Shown: piece after piece, positions 16,880 to 24,658 of the stretch
Numbering within the stretch: position 1 is the stretch's first letter
Layout of the letters: the number at the start of each line of letters is the position of its first letter
Assembly: GCA_050952845.1 (NCBI GenBank)
Contig: JBMNLP010000001.1
Location: 2,542,001-2,606,000 of the forward strand
From: JAGVSV01 sp050952845
GTDB taxonomy: Bacteria; Bacillota; Clostridia; Christensenellales; Aristaeellaceae
Length of the DNA: 64,000 nt
Direction: 5' to 3'
Program-made: the position numbers and the translations under genes
Notes under the pieces: generated by a model
What the model saw: only the letters and a program-made list of their open reading frames with translations
Told to the model about the DNA's origin: nothing
The model's database searches: none

Positions 16880-17254
16880 ATGAACCAGATCATCGCAAAG
16901 ATCACGGAATCACAGCTGGAAATCCTGAAGGTGCTCTGGCGGGAACGGAAACCTATGAGCGTACCGGAAATCATCCATGCTTTTGACGGCAGCAGTAAAT
17001 GGAGTCCGTCGACCATCAAGACACTGATTCGGCGTCTGAACGGGCATGGTGTTTTGGAAATGACATATGACGGCATTCGCAAGTATACATCCATTGTCAG
17101 TGAAGAAGATTACCGAACCTATCAGGCGGAACGGCTGGTGGAAAAGACATTTGAAGGAAGTGCCGGGAATCTGATCGCGGCGCTTCTCAAAAGGAATATG
17201 CTGGATAAAGCGGAAATGGACAGGTTACGGGAGTTGCTGGATGAGGAGGTGTAG
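16880..17254 (+). CDS. BlaI/MecI/CopY family transcriptional repressor
   Basis: A 124-residue winged-helix repressor. The N-terminal T-E-S-Q-L-E-I-L-K-V-L-W and the recognition region SPSTIKTLIRRL (about residues 42-53) are family hallmarks. The C-terminal helices form the dimer arm with a proteolysis-sensitive region. It binds TACA/TGTA palindromes, and one overlaps its own promoter. It is two bases from the M56 sensor gene, the usual BlaI-BlaR1 pair, but no beta-lactamase follows. The controlled genes seem to be the lipoprotein and ABC transporter downstream. Confidence 0.93.
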   Translation: MNQIIAKITESQLEILKVLWRERKPMSVPEIIHAFDGSSKWSPSTIKTLIRRLNGHGVLEMTYDGIRKYTSIVSEEDYRTYQAERLVEKTFEGSAGNLIAALLKRNMLDKAEMDRLRELLDEEV

Positions 17255-17256
17255 TA

Positions 17257-18498
17257 ATGACACGGTTGTTGCTCAATATCCTGCAAGCCACCCTGTCTGG
17301 CAGTGTACTGTACATACTGGCGCTTGTCACTGACAGGTTCTGCAGGCGCCGGCTTTCGCCGTCTGCACGATGCTGTCTGTATCTGCCAGCACTTCTGCGG
17401 TTTCTTTGCATCTTTACGGTCCCCATCCGGATCAATAAAACCATATATACCGGACCGTCTGCCGCCATTCGAACTTATCTGCCGGCTGTCTTTCTGTCCG
17501 AGAACACACATATCCTGGTTGTCTGCTGTCTCATTGCGGTCTTTGCTGTCCTTGCCGGAAAGACGATCTGGGACTATCGGAAATGCATGAGGCTGATCCG
17601 GAAGTCATCTATAGATGAGGATAACCTGATCAGAAACTGTTCCATCCTCCGATATCCCATGACATGCGGAATCACAAAGCCGTGTGTGTACCTGCCGGCT
17701 GATTTAACCAGGGAAGAACGTGAATACGCCCTCCGACACGAAAAGGCACATGTCCGGCGGAATGATCTTCTTTTCAGATGGGCCGCAGTGGCAGCTGTTC
17801 TTGTTCACTGGTTCAATCCTCTGGCAAAGGGATTACAGGCCAGACTGGAGCATATCTCTGAACTGGCCTGTGACCAGGCGGCTGCGGCAGATCTGACCAA
17901 ACAGGAACGGGCACGCTACGGGCATATGCTGCTTGATATGTTTTCGGAGCAGCAGCCTTTGCCCTGTCTGCACGGACTGCCCGGGAACAGGAAAAATATC
18001 ACGGAACGCATCGAGGCGCTGACCGGCCCCGCGGTGAAAACCGGAAAACGCTGGCCTGGCGTATGCGCTCTTGGTTTTCTGCTGATCGTCATGCTGGGCA
18101 GCCTGCTTCGTCCGGAACCGTTGACGGTGTCCGCAAAAAGCCTGAGATCCGACAGTGGCGAACGCGCAATGATGGACTGGCTCGTTCAGGCGGTTCAGGA
18201 TTATGACATACCTTTTGACACAGATGAGATGACGCTGCGGCCCCTGTTGGACGCTATCATGGAGAAAACGGACAACAGCGATACAGCTCACCATCTCATG
18301 CTTATGTATCGTTCCGGAGAACTCCAGGGCGTGTTTCAGGATGTGCTGAAATCCGGCGACACCACTCTCCGGGGACAGCTGGCATGCGCCGGACTGTACG
18401 ATTACCTGAACTGGTATCTCATGGACAGCAGCCCGATCTCTCAGGGCATGGCGGAAGAGTTGTTTGAAATGATACGGGAATGGAGATTATTGCAATGA
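17257..18498 (+). CDS. M56 family (BlaR1-type) membrane metallopeptidase sensor
   Basis: A 413-residue membrane protein with N-terminal helices and the zinc protease motif HEKAH at residues 161-165, with a third ligand probably Glu in SELACDQ (about 202). BlaR1-family members sense an external signal and cleave the BlaI repressor. A further membrane helix near residue 265 precedes an external domain of about 130 residues. That domain lacks the penicillin-binding S-x-x-K sensor, so the signal is not obviously a beta-lactam. The stop overlaps the lipoprotein start (ATGA). Confidence 0.87.
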   Translation: MTRLLLNILQATLSGSVLYILALVTDRFCRRRLSPSARCCLYLPALLRFLCIFTVPIRINKTIYTGPSAAIRTYLPAVFLSENTHILVVCCLIAVFAVLAGKTIWDYRKCMRLIRKSSIDEDNLIRNCSILRYPMTCGITKPCVYLPADLTREEREYALRHEKAHVRRNDLLFRWAAVAAVLVHWFNPLAKGLQARLEHISELACDQAAAADLTKQERARYGHMLLDMFSEQQPLPCLHGLPGNRKNITERIEALTGPAVKTGKRWPGVCALGFLLIVMLGSLLRPEPLTVSAKSLRSDSGERAMMDWLVQAVQDYDIPFDTDEMTLRPLLDAIMEKTDNSDTAHHLMLMYRSGELQGVFQDVLKSGDTTLRGQLACAGLYDYLNWYLMDSSPISQGMAEELFEMIREWRLLQ

Positions 18499-19481
18499 AG
18501 AAAAAAGTTCTTATTATAGCTACGGCATTGCTGCTCGTATGTTGCGCCGGGTGCTCGCAGCCCGTGCCCGTAACACCTGACCGTCCCAAAACCGATCTGT
18601 TTGAAGCGCAGGTCAATTCGGTGAATCGCACCTTTATTGCAGAAAATGATCAGTTCACATACGTGTATCTCAATCAGGCGCTTGCGGAAATTGACAGGGA
18701 AACCGACGGGGTCGTGATGTATCCGGACATCAGCCTAATGAATCTGATCGTGCTCGGCGACGGAAGGATCATCTCCGAAGCCACTGACTATACTGAGGAT
18801 ATGCAGGTGAGCCGGATCATTGCGGATGATCTTTATGGAAAACAGGATGTGCTGTATGAGTTTAAAGACGGCTTTGTCATAAGCCAGGTCCTGATCGACG
18901 ACTTCCTGTATTCTTATCTCAATAACATGGAACTGGTGCGTACCGACCTGCACAGCGGAAAATCCGATACGGTCCTCACGACCGAAAGGCTGGCTATGCA
19001 TATGCTCATTGACGAAACCGGCGTGTGGTATTCGGACGATCTGGGACTGTATTTCCAAAGCTGGGAAGCCGGCGAAGCTGATTGTGTCGTAGACGAACTG
19101 GCGGGTTATTTTCAGAAGAACGGTCACCGTGTCTTCTTTCTGATCCATGGAAAGCCTGGGGTTTTTGTCTATGATACCGATACGGGCAAGTACGATCTTG
19201 CCTATGAACGGAATGCCGATTTGTTCGTGATGACTGAGGACGAAAAGACGGTATACACAGTTGAAGAAAACTGGAGAACCCTCTATCGGGTCGATCCTGC
19301 GACAGGTCAGGCTCTGAATCTGGCGCTTCCATGCGGATTTATATCAGACTTCAATATCGTCAACGGTCAGGTCTATGTTCTTGGTTATGACCGAGCCGTA
19401 TCCTACACGGACTTCGACCAATATCATGTTTTCCGCATTGAGGGTGATGAACTCTGCCCTGTCATCAATGAGGAGGCATGA
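18495..19481 (+). CDS. Lipoprotein of unknown function in the BlaI/M56 operon
   Basis: A 328-residue secreted lipoprotein: the N-terminus has a KKK charge, a hydrophobic run and the lipobox C-A-G-C, predicting lipidation at Cys 19 or so. ATG 18495 overlaps the M56 stop by ATGA. The rest is beta-rich, with repeating W-Y-S / Y-D-T-D-T / Y-R-V-D-P-A-T-G patterns like a beta-propeller, and no catalytic motif. It could be the sensory or substrate-holding partner of the M56 protein or of the ABC transporter from which an insertion sequence now separates it. Confidence 0.75.
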   Translation: MKKKVLIIATALLLVCCAGCSQPVPVTPDRPKTDLFEAQVNSVNRTFIAENDQFTYVYLNQALAEIDRETDGVVMYPDISLMNLIVLGDGRIISEATDYTEDMQVSRIIADDLYGKQDVLYEFKDGFVISQVLIDDFLYSYLNNMELVRTDLHSGKSDTVLTTERLAMHMLIDETGVWYSDDLGLYFQSWEAGEADCVVDELAGYFQKNGHRVFFLIHGKPGVFVYDTDTGKYDLAYERNADLFVMTEDEKTVYTVEENWRTLYRVDPATGQALNLALPCGFISDFNIVNGQVYVLGYDRAVSYTDFDQYHVFRIEGDELCPVINEEA

Positions 19482-19500
19482 TAAAAAGGGAGTTAAGGTG

Positions 19501-19695
19501 ATGCAAGGCGAGTCTTGTTGCCGTACAATAGGGAGAGCAGCAGCAAGACAGATAGATACTAATTCGGCATATCTAGTGGTCTGCGAGGCCGAGGAGGAGA
19601 ATGAAGAATTAGCATCGAATCATGCAGAGGTCGTGAGTAGACCGGATAGGAGAAAGGAAGCATCACCCGAAAGAGGCTGTCTTGCTAGAAAAAGG
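19501..19695 (+). ncRNA. Candidate bridge RNA of the IS110 element
   Basis: The non-coding left part of the element can fold. GTCTTGTTGC (19512-19521) pairs with GCAGCAAGAC (19540-19549) with one G-U, closing an 18-base loop. GGTCT (19578-19582) pairs with AGACC (19639-19643), enclosing a loop of about 56 bases. IS110 elements are known to express a bridge RNA from the non-coding end whose loops pair with target and donor DNA. Location and multi-loop form fit; the guide loops are not mapped. Confidence 0.45.
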
Positions 19696-19712
19696 AAGAA
19701 GAGGGAAAGGTA

Positions 19713-20816
19713 ATGAGCGAGACAGGAAACAGCAGACTGTGTGTAGGAGTTGATTTACACAAGACACAGTTCACAGTATGCGCACTGAATGCAGATGGGG
19801 AGTACCTGATGGAGAAACAATATCCGACAAAAGAAGACGGATACAAAAAGTTTTCCGAGGAGATGCATCATTTTGAAGAGCAGGGATATTCCATCGAACT
19901 GGCAGTTGAGACAACGGGGAATGCCCGGCACTTCAAGAACAGGATGGAATCGGAGTATTTTGAGGTCAAGGTGGTGAACACCAACAGATTCAAAGTCATC
20001 ACTGTGAGCACCAAGAAGACGGATGCCAATGATGCGGCGATGCTGGCCTATTACTTGCTGAAAGAAATGTTGCCGGAAGCCCATCTGTGCAGCCAGACGA
20101 GTGAAGAGATTCGCCGCCTGCTGAAGACACGAAGCGTTCTTGTACAAAGCATGGTAAAGATCAAGAATCAGATCCACGGGATGATGCTGGGCTATGGGAT
20201 AGAAACCAAATCGGCGCAGCTTCAGAGCAAGAAAAAGAGGCAGGAGCTGATAAACGATCTCGCGGATCACGACTACTCAGCGTACACTGCCTCATCACTC
20301 AAGGTGATGATAAAGATTTTAGACGATTTATCGTCAGAAATCAAGGAGATTGAAAAACATCTTGAGGAAATGGTGTCGAATAATGAAGATGTGGAACTAC
20401 TGATGACAGTTCCGGGAATCGGGATCAATACGGCAACAACGATTGCCGCCTATACCGAAGAGTTGGAACGTTTTGAAGGGAACTACAAGAAGTTTGCAGC
20501 GTATGTTGGGATTGTTCCCAGTGTACACAACTCAAATGAGTCGAAACATTATGGACGGATAACCAAACATGGCCCCCAGGAATTACGGACAGCATTTGTT
20601 CAGGCCGCTCTGGGAATGATCCGACTGACCAAGGTAACCTCCGAATGGAGAATCATCAAGGACTACCAGCGCAGGAAAGGTGAAAAGGGTTCAGGAAGAG
20701 CAATCATTGCGCTGGCAAGAAAAATCACCCGGATTGTCTTCGTCATGCTATCAAAAAGGGAAGGCTTTAACCCCGAACTGATGTGTTGCGAAGAAACATT
20801 ACAGCAAACAGCCTAA
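19713..20816 (+). CDS. IS110-family transposase (DEDD recombinase)
   Basis: A 367-residue recombinase. The RuvC-like N-terminal domain shows the acidic residues in GVDLHKTQ (D), AVETTGNA (E) and KTDANDAAMLA (D, D). A coiled-coil linker lies around 200-225. The C-terminal transposase_20 domain has VPGIG and the region V-P-S-V-H-N-S-N-E-S with G-R-I-T-K-H-G-P, where the catalytic serine of the family lies. It is full length with no stops, so it could be active. AAAGGTAATG gives a plausible ribosome site. Confidence 0.95.
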   Translation: MSETGNSRLCVGVDLHKTQFTVCALNADGEYLMEKQYPTKEDGYKKFSEEMHHFEEQGYSIELAVETTGNARHFKNRMESEYFEVKVVNTNRFKVITVSTKKTDANDAAMLAYYLLKEMLPEAHLCSQTSEEIRRLLKTRSVLVQSMVKIKNQIHGMMLGYGIETKSAQLQSKKKRQELINDLADHDYSAYTASSLKVMIKILDDLSSEIKEIEKHLEEMVSNNEDVELLMTVPGIGINTATTIAAYTEELERFEGNYKKFAAYVGIVPSVHNSNESKHYGRITKHGPQELRTAFVQAALGMIRLTKVTSEWRIIKDYQRRKGEKGSGRAIIALARKITRIVFVMLSKREGFNPELMCCEETLQQTA

Positions 20817-20845
20817 AACTGTTGACTTTTTATAGGAGGGATAGT

Positions 20846-21697
20846 ATGCTGGAATGTGTCGGCCTGACAAAACAATACGGCCGGTTGTATGCTCTGCACG
20901 ATTTGTCATGCGGCTTCGATACAGGAGTGTACGGCGTACTCGGTCCCAACGGTGCTGGAAAAAGCACCATGATGAAGATCCTTTCCTGTGTACTGGAGCC
21001 GACTTCCGGCAATGTCACATATGACGGAGTGCCAATCAGGAAGCTCGGCGCCGAATACAGGCGGATGCTGGGCGTTCTGCCTCAGGATCCTCCGGTCTAT
21101 TCATGGATGCGCGGCAGAGAATTCCTTTCCTATCTGTACAGGGCGAAGGAACTGCCTTCCGCGGATGAAGCCCGGGAAATCGATCGTGTGCTTGACCTGA
21201 TGGAACTGTCTGAATGGGGAAGGCAGAAGATCCGGAAGTATTCCGGGGGCATGCGTCAGCGGCTGGGTATAGCGCAGGCTCTTCTGGGCAGTCCAAAGAT
21301 CCTGCTGCTGGATGAGCCGACCGCTGGGCTCGATCCGCGCCAGAGGGTTCAGTTCAAAAGCATACTGCGCTCAATGGCCGGGACGACGACCGTGATTCTG
21401 TGTACGCATATCGTTTCAGACCTGAGCGATCTTGCCGATCAGATCCTCATAATGAATGCCGGCAGGAAGATCGATGTTCAGCCGCCCGAAACCCTGATCC
21501 GGCAGATGGAAGGCAAAGTCTGGTGGTGTGAAGAAACGGCGGAAGCCCTGAATGCCTATCCGGGAGCTCTCCATGCGCTGAACAACGGCATAAGCGGACT
21601 GAGGTTCATCTCTAAGGAGCCGCCCGAGCATGCTGTCAGCGTGACACCGACCCTGGAGGATCTGTATCTGTATCACTTCAAGGAGGCTTCGAAATGA
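20846..21697 (+). CDS. ABC transporter ATP-binding protein
   Basis: A 283-residue ATPase: Walker A GPNGAGKST (about residues 35-43), signature YSGGMRQRLGIAQ, Walker B ILLLDEPTAGLD, and a switch His in T-H-I-V-S-D. The start is ATG 20846 behind AGGAGGG, since upstream in-frame codons fall inside the transposase gene. The C-terminal extension is like that of exporters of the CcmA/NatA type. It overlaps the first permease gene by ATGA. Together they would form an exporter under BlaI/M56 control if transcription passes through the insertion element. Confidence 0.9.
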   Translation: MLECVGLTKQYGRLYALHDLSCGFDTGVYGVLGPNGAGKSTMMKILSCVLEPTSGNVTYDGVPIRKLGAEYRRMLGVLPQDPPVYSWMRGREFLSYLYRAKELPSADEAREIDRVLDLMELSEWGRQKIRKYSGGMRQRLGIAQALLGSPKILLLDEPTAGLDPRQRVQFKSILRSMAGTTTVILCTHIVSDLSDLADQILIMNAGRKIDVQPPETLIRQMEGKVWWCEETAEALNAYPGALHALNNGISGLRFISKEPPEHAVSVTPTLEDLYLYHFKEASK

Positions 21698-22857
21698 CGG
21701 AGTGGAAAAAGCTGCTGCGTCCTGCTTCCGTGATTCCCGCGTTGGCAATGCTGCTTGTTCTATCCCTGCATCTGTGCGGAAGCATGTACTCCGGCGAGAC
21801 GGCATTCAGAGACGCACGAATAGAAACATACGCATTCCTTGAGACGCAGAGCGATCCTCTGGAATGGGCGCTTTTATATCGGGATGAGCTTGATGCCCAG
21901 CTGGAAGAAACCCAGGAACAGATCATGTGGTCGGATGATGTGGACACAACACGTAGCCTGTTAAGCGAGTACGAAGAGCTTCAGAAGCAAAAGGGCAGGT
22001 TTGCGAACACACTGGGCGGAGACTACCTGTGTCTGAACGCCGCCATACGAAGCATGCAGCACATTAACGGGTTGGAACAGTCGTGGGAAGCCGAGATTCA
22101 GACCATGAAGCACGCCGCAAAACGCCTGAACGACACGGCACTCGCAAAAGAGAGCTTGTATCTGGAACATTCTTATCAGGGGTTGCGACTCCCTGAATTC
22201 GGGAATTATGAGCCGGCTGACAGCTGGATCACATGGAACGGATCCTACGGATGCCTTGTCATGCTGGCTGTCTGTTTCTTTGTGAGCTTTGCCTTTCCAT
22301 TGGAGAAGAAAAGCGGTATGCAGGCACTGCTGCAGGCGATCGCTGTTCATCCGCGGCATATTGTCCGGAGAAAAGCCGCTTACGCGGTCCTATTCGCGGT
22401 CATCATTGTCACGCTGCTGTTTGCCATGAACCTGATGCTCACATGGTACATGGCAGGTGATCTATGGGCACTTTCTCAGCCGGTGCAGGCAGTTTCCTGC
22501 ATGCAGTACAGCGGTCTTAACCTGTCCATCGGGCAAATGCTGCTCGTGCAGTATGGGCTATATTCGGCGTCCTCCGTGCTGATCACCGGCTTTACACTCT
22601 TGATCTCATCCGCGTTCAGGGAGGCATGGATTGCGTTTTCTGTATCCGCAGGCGTTGTCGCCATACCCAACGTCTTCGCCTTTATTTTGAACTGTCCGCA
22701 GAAGTATCTGTTGAGCGGCTGGATCGGAGCTGAGCAATGGCTCAGGCTGTCTCCCGTCTATGTGTGCCTGTTTGCCTTCTGTGCCGTTGCGGTCGGTCTT
22801 TTGTTGACCAAACTGGCCTGCAGACGTTTCGGAGGTGTGCGCGATGTGGAAGCATGA
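21694..22857 (+). CDS. ABC transporter membrane protein 1
   Basis: A 387-residue ABC-2-like permease. One helix near the N-terminus (P-A-L-A-M-L-L-V-L-S-L-H-L) is followed by an external, mostly helical domain of about 150 residues. Five or so membrane helices follow from about residue 190. The layout fits a bacitracin- or lantibiotic-type exporter or a signalling exporter, but the substrate is unknown. It is coupled to the ATPase gene (ATGA) and overlaps permease 2 by 14 bases. A short beta-strand and charge-rich tail ends the protein. Confidence 0.75.
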   Translation: MTEWKKLLRPASVIPALAMLLVLSLHLCGSMYSGETAFRDARIETYAFLETQSDPLEWALLYRDELDAQLEETQEQIMWSDDVDTTRSLLSEYEELQKQKGRFANTLGGDYLCLNAAIRSMQHINGLEQSWEAEIQTMKHAAKRLNDTALAKESLYLEHSYQGLRLPEFGNYEPADSWITWNGSYGCLVMLAVCFFVSFAFPLEKKSGMQALLQAIAVHPRHIVRRKAAYAVLFAVIIVTLLFAMNLMLTWYMAGDLWALSQPVQAVSCMQYSGLNLSIGQMLLVQYGLYSASSVLITGFTLLISSAFREAWIAFSVSAGVVAIPNVFAFILNCPQKYLLSGWIGAEQWLRLSPVYVCLFAFCAVAVGLLLTKLACRRFGGVRDVEA

Positions 22858-23860
22858 ACTGAAGAAGGTCGTCAGGCATCCCGTTTTTATCTGCCTGTTC
22901 ATTATCCTCATTTCCGCAAAGATCGTGACCGCACAGATATACTCTTCAGCGAAACCCGAAAGCCTGGCGGATCAGATCATCTGCGAGAGATACCTGGGCA
23001 TGACGATCGAAGAAGCGCTTCCGCGCATTCTTGAAGATGGCAGGAAGGCTCAGGAACTGGCTAACAAAAGCCTGTATGAAACGTATCAGAACGGTGAAAT
23101 CACGCTGGCAGAATTGCGCGAATGGGAAAACACTTATCCTGAAAGGCTCGCTCAGGCTTCCGCTCTGGATGCTCTGTTGGACAGAGCGGATACTCTCATG
23201 AGATATTCCGATATGCGGGATCATGCGAAATCCGGCGATATCACGAACGAAATGCTCTACTGGACAAAAGCTCCTGATCAATACCTCCGTTTGGTCGGCA
23301 GATGGAAAGCACTCTCGCTGATTCCGGAACGCGGCTGGGAACTGTACTTTCAACTGGAGCGCATGGGCTGGATCTCTTTTATCCTGATCTTCTTTCTGAT
23401 CCCGCAGTTCACCGAACTGCGGGACAGCGGTATGGAGTCCCTGCTCAAAGGTACTGGACGGGGGCTCATCCTGGCCAGGAGGATCAAAGAAGTGCTGTCG
23501 GTTTGCGGCATACTGGTCATGTGGCTCATTGACAGCCTGCTGAATATCATGATCCCAATGATAACATACGGTCTGACTGGCTTTGGCTGGGCGGCACAGA
23601 GCCTTTCTGAACTTGCCCAGATGCCGTATCCTCTTTCCATCGGCGGGTACCTGCCGGCTGCCGTTTTGCTCCGACTGGCAGGCTGCTTGATCGTGTATGG
23701 CCTTTGCAGGATCATATCAAAGCTGATCCGCCAAACAACGGCGGCGCTCGGCACCGCGCTCTGCGTTTGGGGTGCGTCAGAGCTGCTCCTTAAAGGCATT
23801 TTCTCTCCGAACCTTATGTTCTACCCTGCCGAGTTTCTCTGCCGGCACATCATGATATAA
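22844..23860 (+). CDS. ABC transporter membrane protein 2
   Basis: A 338-residue membrane protein with the same plan as its neighbour: an N-terminal helix (V-F-I-C-L-F-I-I-L-I-S-A-K), a soluble helical domain of about 140 residues, then several membrane helices from about residue 175. ATG 22844 has GGAGG 7 bases upstream; the GTG at 22835 is less likely. It lies in the 3' end of permease 1 and is the last gene of the operon. The two permeases look like diverged sister proteins that form a heterodimer. Confidence 0.72.
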   Translation: MWKHELKKVVRHPVFICLFIILISAKIVTAQIYSSAKPESLADQIICERYLGMTIEEALPRILEDGRKAQELANKSLYETYQNGEITLAELREWENTYPERLAQASALDALLDRADTLMRYSDMRDHAKSGDITNEMLYWTKAPDQYLRLVGRWKALSLIPERGWELYFQLERMGWISFILIFFLIPQFTELRDSGMESLLKGTGRGLILARRIKEVLSVCGILVMWLIDSLLNIMIPMITYGLTGFGWAAQSLSELAQMPYPLSIGGYLPAAVLLRLAGCLIVYGLCRIISKLIRQTTAALGTALCVWGASELLLKGIFSPNLMFYPAEFLCRHIMI

Positions 23861-23871
23861 TCAGTGGATAC

Positions 23872-24037
23872 TAATACCAACGTAAAACATTAATGCATCC
23901 AAAGGGCTGAGGGATTTTGACTTGTAGCGAGGAGCAGACGAGGGAAGCGTAGCAGCGCTACGCTGACTGAGCAGCCGACGAAGCTGCAAGGCAAAAGACC
24001 CAGCACGACGATGCGTTCATGTTTGGAGTTGGTATAA
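23872..24037. repeat. MITE-like element with imperfect inverted ends
   Basis: About 166 bases that fold end to end. The outer ends (23872-23899 and 24010-24037) are imperfect inverted repeats beginning T-A-A-T-A-C-C-A-A-C and ending G-T-T-G-G-T-A-T-A-A. Inside, TTTTGACTTGTAGC pairs with GCTGCAAGGCAAAA with two wobbles, and a perfect AGCGTAG/CTACGCT hairpin (23946-23964) forms the tip. It has no gene. A matching outer end occurs alone at 63551. It fits a non-autonomous mobile repeat, but its parent is not in the window. Confidence 0.6.
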
Positions 24038-24277
24038 GTAGGGGATACTGATCAAACAGGGAAAAGGTCGGAGCACATGCTACATGAAGGCAGATACAAT
24101 CCAATAACGATCGTCCAAAGCAAATGATATTTGGATGAAAACAGAAATCGTGGACGAAAGCGTCGGTATTTCCGGCGCTTGTTTCTATAGCCATTGGGAA
24201 AGAAAGGAATCAACCATCAAGTACATATTGCCGCGGGGTACAAACACCCCGGGCAGATCATTCATGTACCGTCACCG
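24038..24277. other. Non-coding spacer
   Basis: About 240 bases between the hairpin element and the repeat cluster. I see no convincing gene, tRNA or promoter here. Confidence 0.5.
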
Positions 24278-24658
24278 CCCCCACCCTGCAAGTTGACCGA
24301 CACCACCGACACCACCGACACCACGCGCGTTGTTGCTAGCGAACACATATTTGCTGTATTTTCAACAGGTTTGCGGCTTTGCGCTGCTGCCGGGCAGCGT
24401 GCAAAGGCGCATCGTGCATCGTCATAGCCCCCACCCTGCAAGTTGACCGTAACCACCGACACCACTGACACCACTGACACCACTGACACCACCGTCACCA
24501 CGCATGCTGCTGATGATGCGCCTGTTGATGCTGTGTTTTCAACAGGTTTGCGGCCTTGCGCTGCTGCCGGGCAGCGTGCAAAGACACATTGAGCATCGTC
24601 ATGGCCCCCACCCTGCAAGTTGACCGTAACCACCGTAACCACTGTCACCGCCATCCGT
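24278..24658. repeat. Left cluster of ~150-177 bp repeats with 9-bp core units
   Basis: Three copies begin with CCACCCTGCAAGTTGACCG at about 24281, 24431 and 24608 (spacings 150 and 177). After it comes a run of the 9-mer ACACCACCG or variants: about two full units in copy 1, six in copy 2, and a degenerate run in copy 3. A 65-base spacer starting TTTTCAACAGGTTTGCGGC contains a hairpin (G-C-T-G-C-T-G-C-C / G-G-G-C-A-G-C) and is present twice. Copy 3 is cut by the ISAs1 element. All lengths are multiples of three, so frames stay open, but no ribosome site supports translation. Confidence 0.8.

Larger units (their letters stand above)
19484..20830 (+). mobile_element. IS110-family insertion element (ends approximate)
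   Basis: One DEDD transposase gene preceded by about 230 bases of non-coding, hairpin-rich DNA, and almost no non-coding DNA after it. That asymmetry is typical of the IS110 group. Elements of this family have no long inverted ends and usually make no target duplication, so the exact borders cannot be fixed here. The element sits between the lipoprotein and ABC ATPase genes of one operon. Both flanking genes are intact. Confidence 0.7.

Noticed and set aside
24262..24654. A 130-residue minus-strand frame with Val-Val-Ser repeats
   Set aside because: The frame stays open because the 9-bp unit and the larger units are multiples of three. No ribosome site and no supported start.
24281..24658. 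CRISPR-like array
   Set aside because: Repeats are 150-177 bases apart with related, not unique, spacers, and no cas genes are present.
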